10,474 bases of DNA from the NCBI GenBank assembly GCA_020349865.1, contig CP070700.1:4207056-4217529 (forward strand), written 5' to 3'. Of the stretch, positions 5,262 through 10,474 are shown one piece after another. The notes under the pieces are model-generated. The model saw only the letters and a list, made by a program, of their open reading frames with translations, did not search any database and was not told the DNA's origin. The DNA is from Desulfobacteraceae bacterium. Lineage in GTDB: Bacteria; Desulfobacterota; DSM-4660; Desulfatiglandales; Desulfatiglandaceae. The position numbers and the translations under genes are program-made. The stretch's first letter is position 1; each line of letters starts with the position of its first letter.

Positions 5262-7826
5262 ATGTCCGAGGAGATCCTGCAAGTCCAACCCAAGAACGAA
5301 CCGCGAGGAAAGAGGTCTTTCAGCCTACAGAAAAAATTCTTTTTGGGACTCGGTCTTATTTTTTTCTGCTTTTGCATAGCGTCGGCATTTCTTATTTACG
5401 CCCACGAGAAAAGTGTCCTAGAAGAGGCGGCCCATGAAAAATCGCGGATGGTCATGGCTGCCGTGGAGGCCAGTCGCAGCTATGTACGGGAGGTGCTCAG
5501 ACCCAAAATGTACGATGTTCTTGGCAGGGACGCCTTTATTCTTGAGGCTATGTCCACTTCTTACGTTGGACGAGTGGTAATGGATCGTTTCAAGGAAACT
5601 TTACCTGAATACCAATACCGCCGCGTGTCACTTCATGCCCGCAACCCTGCCTCAACACCTAATGCAACCGAAACCCGCATGATCGACTTTTTCGTCCAAC
5701 GCCAGCAGCATGAGAACTGGGAGGGTCTCGTCAAAATCGCTGACCGGTCTCACTTTCTCCACTCTCGTCCGGTATTTTTTACCGAGGCTTGCATGCATTG
5801 CCACGGCGATCCAGACGATGCGCCCCAAGCCCTTCAAAAGCTCTATGGCCGGGAGCGTGGTTTTGGTCACAAACCAGGGGAGATCGCCGGTGTAAATACC
5901 GTAAGTATTCCTGTGGATATCGCCATGGCCAAGATTGAAGAAAGGGCCCTATCCGTCTTTGCTGTCGGCTTTTTTTGTCTCTCCCTTCTTTATGCATTGA
6001 TCGCACTCCTCTTCAATTGGGTAGTGGTGCAGAACCTGAAAGACCTTCTCGAAATTTTCCGCCACGGCTTGCGTGATGACAAAGAACTGCAACTGTTGAG
6101 GGAAGCCAAGTCAAAAGATGAAATCGGTGAATTGAGATCGGCAGCTCAGGTAATGGCCGGTCATCTGAGCAACGCACGGCAACACTTGGAGAAATACGCC
6201 CAGAATCTCGAAGTGATGGTTAAGGAAAGAACTAAGGCCCTAACAAAGTCTGAACAACGGTTGCAGGAAAAAGTGACGGCGCGGAATCGGGAACTTCAGG
6301 GGTTGAACACTATCACCGAGATGATCACACAGCCGGAGAATCTGGCTGACATACTTCCCCAAGTCCTTCAACAGACCTTAGGTCTGGTTCCGGCACGGGG
6401 TGCTGCCCTGTATTTATTGTGCGATAATCCATCTCGCCTGGAACTACAGTGCCGGGAAAACGCGGAGCACCTCCCTGATCAACTCCCTTTTGATGTCGAC
6501 AGTTGCCAACTCATTCTCGAAGACGAACCTACCGACCTGGCCATGTCTATTTGTGAAGCGGCCTGCGGCCAAACGAGCTTTTTCGCATTCCAACAAGGGC
6601 AACAATGCCTTAATGTGCCCCTGTGCTGCAGGGACAATGTGTCAGGGGTTATGGCCTTTGTCGGCTTTGCTTTTGACGAAATTCCCCCGGAGATGCATCA
6701 ACTCCTTTTTTGTATAGGGAATCAAATCGGCATCACCATTGAAAGCCTGCGAAACATGGAAAAGCTTTTACAAAGCAAGGAGCTCCTTCAGTCGGTTTTC
6801 GACGGGATCACGGACATGCTGGTTCTGTTGGATCCAGATCTTCGTATCAGGATGGTGAACAAGGCCCACCTGAAACAGTTCAGGGTAACACTGGACGAGA
6901 TTCTGAACAAACGGTGCCGCGATCCTCAAGCCTGTCGATCATGTCCGTTCACCCAGTGCAACATTGAAATTGCCTTCAAGTCAAAGACTCCCTTCACGGA
7001 AGAGGTACGAAGTCGTGATGGTAGAATATTCCTGGTTCATTATTACCCAATTGTTAACGAAAAAGGAGAAGTAGAGAGCATCGTCAGGAACGCCAAGGAC
7101 ATCACCGAGATGAAGCGGGTGGAACAGAAAATACAACAAACAGAAAAACTTGTATCTCTCGGGCAACTTGCAGCGGGGATTGCCCACGAGATCAATAACC
7201 CTATGGGAGTGATACGCTGCTATGCAGATTTGCTCAAACACCAATTGCCGGATTCTCAACAGGGTCTCAAGGATGTGGCTATCATTGAAAAACATGCCCT
7301 TAATTGCCAACGTATTGTTTCAGATCTTCTCAAATTCGCCCGTGGTCAGGAGACTGAAAAGCAATTGGCTCCGCTAAATCCCACCATTGAGGAGGTTGTG
7401 CAGATGGTGGCCAGCCAGTTTCAGAAACAGCGATGCGAAATCCAACTGGACCTTGAACCTCATTTACCTATGGTAAACATCGATGTAGATAAAATGAAGC
7501 AGGTCTATATGAACCTGTTGATGAATGCCAGACAGGCCATAAGGGACAGTGGAAAAATTCGCATCAGCACACGGTATATGGAAAGCGTTCCACAGGTGAC
7601 AATCGCCTTTTGGGACAGTGGCATTGGTATTTCCCCTGAGATCATTGACAGAATATTTGATCCTTTTTTTAGTACCAAGGAGACGGGGAAAGGGACGGGG
7701 CTGGGACTTTCGGTAAGCTACGGTATCGTCAAGGACCACGGGGGGGACATCCAGGTAGAAAGTACTCCGGGGCACTGGACTCGATTTATAATCCTTTTGC
7801 CGGTACATGGCGATGAGCAGGAGTAA
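5262..7826 (+). CDS. Membrane sensor histidine kinase, DUF3365-HAMP-GAF-PAS-HisKA-HATPase
   Basis: The 854-residue kinase starts at ATG 5262, after GGAGGAGG with 8 bases spacing. Predicted order: membrane helix (about 26-47), periplasmic DUF3365/Tll0287-like sensor (about 60-225) with C177-M-H-C-H181, second membrane helix (231-257), HAMP and coiled coil (about 258-345), GAF-like domain (about 348-500), PAS domain (about 505-630), HisKA with H642 in AAGIAHEINNP, and a HATPase_c domain with N755 in the N box, D785 in WDSGIGIS and GKGTGLGLS (809-817). The CxxCH motif is the c-type haem attachment signature, and the N-terminus would put it outside the cytoplasm, so haem-based redox or gas sensing is plausible but not shown. 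The PAS domain has a cysteine cluster, C552-x5-C-x2-C-x4-C566. It should phosphorylate the regulator encoded 6 bp downstream. Confidence 0.93.
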   Translation: MSEEILQVQPKNEPRGKRSFSLQKKFFLGLGLIFFCFCIASAFLIYAHEKSVLEEAAHEKSRMVMAAVEASRSYVREVLRPKMYDVLGRDAFILEAMSTSYVGRVVMDRFKETLPEYQYRRVSLHARNPASTPNATETRMIDFFVQRQQHENWEGLVKIADRSHFLHSRPVFFTEACMHCHGDPDDAPQALQKLYGRERGFGHKPGEIAGVNTVSIPVDIAMAKIEERALSVFAVGFFCLSLLYALIALLFNWVVVQNLKDLLEIFRHGLRDDKELQLLREAKSKDEIGELRSAAQVMAGHLSNARQHLEKYAQNLEVMVKERTKALTKSEQRLQEKVTARNRELQGLNTITEMITQPENLADILPQVLQQTLGLVPARGAALYLLCDNPSRLELQCRENAEHLPDQLPFDVDSCQLILEDEPTDLAMSICEAACGQTSFFAFQQGQQCLNVPLCCRDNVSGVMAFVGFAFDEIPPEMHQLLFCIGNQIGITIESLRNMEKLLQSKELLQSVFDGITDMLVLLDPDLRIRMVNKAHLKQFRVTLDEILNKRCRDPQACRSCPFTQCNIEIAFKSKTPFTEEVRSRDGRIFLVHYYPIVNEKGEVESIVRNAKDITEMKRVEQKIQQTEKLVSLGQLAAGIAHEINNPMGVIRCYADLLKHQLPDSQQGLKDVAIIEKHALNCQRIVSDLLKFARGQETEKQLAPLNPTIEEVVQMVASQFQKQRCEIQLDLEPHLPMVNIDVDKMKQVYMNLLMNARQAIRDSGKIRISTRYMESVPQVTIAFWDSGIGISPEIIDRIFDPFFSTKETGKGTGLGLSVSYGIVKDHGGDIQVESTPGHWTRFIILLPVHGDEQE

Positions 7827-7832
7827 GGAAAG

Positions 7833-9254
7833 ATGACAAAGGAAAGGCTTCTCATTGTTGATGATGAAGAGGATATGCTGGAGGGATTGAGACGTATGCT
7901 CTCCTATGAACTGGAGGATGTTGAAATTACAACAGCTTCAGAAGCCCGTCAGGCCCTGAGCTTGGTACGACAGCAACCTCTTGACCTGGCGCTGCTGGAC
8001 GTTCGCATGCCTGAAATTGACGGCCTGGAACTCCTGGAGGTCTTGAAAAAGGAAGACCCATGGCTCACCATCATCATGATGACCGCCCACATTAGCATTG
8101 AAGTGGCGGTTGAAGCCATGAAACGGGGTGCCTATGATTTTGTCACGAAGCCCTTTGACAAGGATGCACTTATCAGGGTGCTGGGCAAGGGCCTGGAGCG
8201 AAACCGCCTCATCCGTGAAAATCTGCACCTGCGTCAACGGGTGGGCGACTCCGCAGGATTCGAAGGTTTTGTGGGTCAAGCTCTGCCCATGCGCAGGCTC
8301 TACGAGAGAATCCAGACCGTGGCCCAGACCGATTACACTGTATTCATAAGAGGTGAAAGCGGGACGGGCAAGGAACTTGTTGCTCGTGCTCTTCATGCCC
8401 TGAGCAAGCGGCGGAACCGACCCATGGTGGCGGTCAATTGCCCCGCCATTCCCGAGCAACTCCTGGAAAGCGAGCTTTTTGGGCATAAACGTGGGGCCTT
8501 CACCGGAGCCGATAGAGATCACACCGGCCTCTTTGAAAAAGCAAGCGGTAGCAGCCTTTTCCTGGATGAAATCGGTGATATCCCGGTGGCAATCCAGACC
8601 AAATTGTTGCGGGTGCTCGAGGAGCACGAAATTAAACCCTTAGGAGCGAGTAATACACAAAAGGTTAATGTACGGATCATCGCTTCAACTAATCGAAATA
8701 TTGAAGAAAAGATCCGTGATGGAAGTTTTCGGGAAGAACTCTATTACCGTCTGAATGTGGTGACACTTGAGACACCTTCGCTGAGGGAAATCAGAAATGA
8801 TATTCCTTTGCTGGTGAATCGCTTTGCCCAAATGGCATGTACCGAGTTGGGGATTTCTCCTAAACGTGTCTCTGCGGAAGTGTTTGAAGATCTTATGAGC
8901 CATTCCTGGCCGGGAAATGTCCGGGAATTGCAAAATCTGGTGCGACGGTTGGTGGTTTTCTCACCCGACAGTGTTATCCGTCCTGTGGAACTTAGGGCAC
9001 TGCAAGGGTTGAAGACAACGGCTGTCTTCAACGAAGAAACAAAAGAGCATCTAACATATGAAATTGAACCTTATATTCAGGCAAAAGAACACATTATCAA
9101 CCAGTTCACTGCTGCCTACGTTTCAGACCTTTTGGAAAAAACCGGAGGTAATGTTACCCATTCGGCAGAACTTAGTGGTTTAGGAAGGGCATCTCTTCAG
9201 AAAATCATGCGCAGATTAGGCATAAAAAGTAATAGTTATAAGAGCGAAACATAG
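7833..9254 (+). CDS. NtrC-family sigma-54-dependent response regulator
   Basis: The 473-residue protein has the three standard parts. The receiver domain (1-125) has the acidic pair D10-D11, phospho-acceptor D56 in ALLDVRMPEIDG, T84 and K106. The AAA+ domain (about 146-370) has Walker A GESGTGKE (174-181), the sigma-54-contacting loop GAFTGA (221-226), and Walker B LFLDEIGD with D245 and E246. A C-terminal Fis-type helix-turn-helix occupies about 430-466. All key residues are intact, so it should be a phosphorylation-controlled activator of sigma-54 promoters. It follows the kinase by 6 bp, with purine-rich AAGGAAAG overlapping the kinase stop codon, so the two are co-transcribed cognate partners. 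The likely target is the transporter promoter at 4928-4943, via the palindrome at 5055-5072; that link is inferred from position and site type. Confidence 0.95.
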   Translation: MTKERLLIVDDEEDMLEGLRRMLSYELEDVEITTASEARQALSLVRQQPLDLALLDVRMPEIDGLELLEVLKKEDPWLTIIMMTAHISIEVAVEAMKRGAYDFVTKPFDKDALIRVLGKGLERNRLIRENLHLRQRVGDSAGFEGFVGQALPMRRLYERIQTVAQTDYTVFIRGESGTGKELVARALHALSKRRNRPMVAVNCPAIPEQLLESELFGHKRGAFTGADRDHTGLFEKASGSSLFLDEIGDIPVAIQTKLLRVLEEHEIKPLGASNTQKVNVRIIASTNRNIEEKIRDGSFREELYYRLNVVTLETPSLREIRNDIPLLVNRFAQMACTELGISPKRVSAEVFEDLMSHSWPGNVRELQNLVRRLVVFSPDSVIRPVELRALQGLKTTAVFNEETKEHLTYEIEPYIQAKEHIINQFTAAYVSDLLEKTGGNVTHSAELSGLGRASLQKIMRRLGIKSNSYKSET

Positions 9255-9284
9255 CTTTTTTATATCAGGAGAAAAACTTATAAC
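9235..9284 (+). promoter_or_regulatory. 8-bp inverted repeat straddling the regulator's stop codon
   Basis: GTTATAAG (9235-9242) and CTTATAAC (9277-9284) are perfect inverted repeats enclosing 34 bases, including the response-regulator stop and the T-run CTTTTTTATAT. The AT-rich stem is too weak for a classic intrinsic terminator. It may separate the two-component operon from the macrodomain gene or mark an operator for the latter. Confidence 0.25.
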
Positions 9285-9328
9285 GATACAGCAATCAATG
9301 CGGTAATCGTTAACAGGGGGGTGGTTCC

Positions 9329-9853
9329 ATGAAAGACATGAAAGAGAGGATAGAGATTATCGAAGGTGACATCACCAAGCAGGAGGTGGATGCAATTGTC
9401 AATGCGGCCAACACTTCGCTCCTGGGAGGTGGGGGCGTAGACGGTGCAATCCACAGGGCAGCCGGCCCGGAGCTTCTTGAGGAGACAAGGAAAATCGGGG
9501 GGTGCCCCACGGGTGAGGCCAGGGTGAGTAAAGGTTATCGCCTGCCAGCAAGGTGGGTGATACACACGGTAGGGCCCGTGTGGGCCGAGGGGCATAAGAA
9601 CGAAGAGAGCCTGTTAGCAAATTGTTACAAAAACAGTCTCAAAGCGGCAGTTGAAAAAGGCGTAAAGACCATCGCCTATCCCTCGATCAGTACGGGTGCC
9701 TACAGGTTTCCATTGGATCGGGCCACAGAGATAGCCATGATCGAGACAAAAGGATTCCTGGAAACCGACAAGACAATAGAGAAGGTAATTTTTGTCTGTT
9801 TTGGAGAAAAGGTCTTAAAAAACTATCAAGATGTCTTTGCACGCATTTTTTAA
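9329..9853 (+). CDS. Macrodomain protein, YmdB-like O-acetyl-ADP-ribose deacetylase
   Basis: The 174-residue single-domain protein aligns along its length with E. coli YmdB (177 residues). It has the macrodomain landmarks GDIT (13-16), [23 protein letters not shown] (24-46), GCPTGEA (58-64), VIHTVGPVW (77-85) and [10 protein letters not shown] (119-128). N28 and D38 correspond to YmdB catalytic N25 and D35, so hydrolysis of O-acetyl-ADP-ribose and removal of mono-ADP-ribose from proteins are expected in the cytoplasm. The start at 9329 has an AGGGGGG ribosome-binding site with 7 bases spacing; a second ATG at 9338 is possible but less well placed. It lies 74 bp after the response regulator on the same strand and may have its own promoter. 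No ADP-ribosyltransferase or toxin partner is visible in the window, so a housekeeping or stress role is more likely than a toxin-antitoxin role. Confidence 0.94.
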   Translation: MKDMKERIEIIEGDITKQEVDAIVNAANTSLLGGGGVDGAIHRAAGPELLEETRKIGGCPTGEARVSKGYRLPARWVIHTVGPVWAEGHKNEESLLANCYKNSLKAAVEKGVKTIAYPSISTGAYRFPLDRATEIAMIETKGFLETDKTIEKVIFVCFGEKVLKNYQDVFARIF

Positions 9854-10474
9854 AGATAAGGATTGCGGTAAAAGTGTAGCGCTTCCAACAATTCATTGCG
9901 TTTCCAAAATTCCTCTTATTTTTTGCGAGATTTCTTCCATATTAAAAGGTTTGAATCGTGCCGAAATCGTGTAACGAACAGATTCACTGTAATTTCAGAG
10001 AGTTCAATCGCTTTTGACGGGGTGCTAAGATGTGAAAGGGTGGAAAAAGCGATGCTGAGTCTTGAAATGTGTCAAATAATTGACCCGTGACAGGTTATAA
10101 AATCAATTCACCCATTTTATGTAATATTCACTTGTGGCTTAATCAACAGAAGTAATTTCTGCTGTGCCATTGAATTTGTAACTGTTGTAACACTTTAGCA
10201 TTTTGAAAAAACCAGCCGTGGATTGTAGGTCATGGGGATCTCTTTTTCAAAAGCCGCATATGCCGGCCTCATAACATAGAACGGCAGATAGGCCCTTTAA
10301 TTCAGCCCAGGACAGCCCCAGAAGAAAACCTTCATAAAAGAGGTCGCCTTCTCTGCCTGTTTCCCGCTCCTGTTCAAGGCCCAGGGGGCGTGCTACGAAC
10401 TTTGTAGAATTTTTGTGATGCGGCTTTTGAAAAAGAGATCCCCATGACCATTCCTGTCTTATTTCAAAGAACTA
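9854..10474. other. Intergenic region without a supported gene
   Basis: No credible gene is visible in this 621-bp stretch. A 64-codon open frame at 9896-10090 has no good ribosome-binding site and an unremarkable, low-quality product. The last third is taken up by a 222-bp element with long inverted ends (10228-10449). The repeat TTTTGAAAAA just outside it (10201-10210) echoes the inside of the element's arms. Confidence 0.55.
10228..10449. mobile_element. MITE-like element with 32-bp perfect terminal inverted repeats
   Basis: Positions 10228-10259 and 10418-10449 are exact reverse complements over 32 bases (left arm begins GGTCATGGGGATCTC, right arm ends GAGATCCCCATGACC). They enclose 158 bp with no transposase. 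Size, long perfect ends and intergenic location fit a miniature inverted-repeat transposable element. No obvious target-site duplication flanks it, unless the palindromic CATG inside each end is itself the target. On the minus strand the interior is open from 10471 to 10247 but has no ATG, GTG or TTG start in a sensible place. Alternatives are a large non-coding hairpin RNA or a pair of inverted repeats left by a deletion. Confidence 0.6.

Noticed and set aside
9329..9853. Macrodomain as an antitoxin or part of an ADP-ribosylation defence pair
   Set aside because: No ADP-ribosyltransferase or toxin-like neighbour is present; the 174-residue YmdB-like domain is complete on its own and neighbours are regulatory genes.
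9896..10090. 64-codon open frame after the macrodomain gene
   Set aside because: No good ribosome-binding site, no recognisable motif, and composition typical of a chance frame. A short MLSLEM start near 10051 recalled an IS21-type transposase N-terminus, but only twelve codons remain, too little to call.

Overview
The window looks like chromosomal DNA of a deltaproteobacterium (Desulfobacterota), probably an anaerobic sulfur- or syntrophy-type organism. This is inferred from gene types only: a long kinase with a CxxCH-bearing DUF3365-type sensor, a YeiH-type transporter, sigma-54 regulation, and lineage-restricted paralogues. No rRNA, tRNA or other marker gene is present, so the assignment is tentative.

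Layout. Positions 1-102 hold short direct repeats. Positions 103-2165 (+) form a tight three-gene unit: two paralogous ~200-residue proteins of unknown function (7 bp apart), then a GNAT/FemAB-like acyltransferase that overlaps the second by 11 bp. A third paralogue lies on the opposite strand, converging on this unit (2280-2885, -). Positions 2886-3407 hold no gene but carry an inverted pair of a GTCATTGC...GCAATCT repeat. Positions 3408-4727 (-) encode a YeiH-family (putative sulfate exporter) membrane protein. Positions 4728-5261 are a divergent regulatory region. Positions 5262-9254 (+) encode a two-component pair 6 bp apart: a multidomain sensor histidine kinase and an NtrC-type sigma-54 activator. 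Positions 9329-9853 (+) encode a YmdB-like macrodomain protein. Positions 9854-10474 hold no supported gene but contain a 222-bp MITE-like element with 32-bp perfect inverted ends.

How it fits together. The clearest story is the divergent region. Reading toward the transporter there is a near-consensus -24/-12 promoter (TGGCACTCTCCTTGCA), then upstream a perfect match to the IHF consensus, then an 18-bp palindrome (TGCTTCC-N4-GGAAGCA) centred about 147 bp upstream of the predicted start. This is the standard layout of an IHF-assisted, enhancer-dependent sigma-54 promoter. The activator that could use it is encoded next door with its kinase. The simplest model is that the membrane kinase senses a small molecule or redox state through its periplasmic, possibly haem-binding domain, and the response regulator then switches on the exporter. 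The paralogue/acyltransferase cluster has no such clear role and is the least explained coding part of the window.
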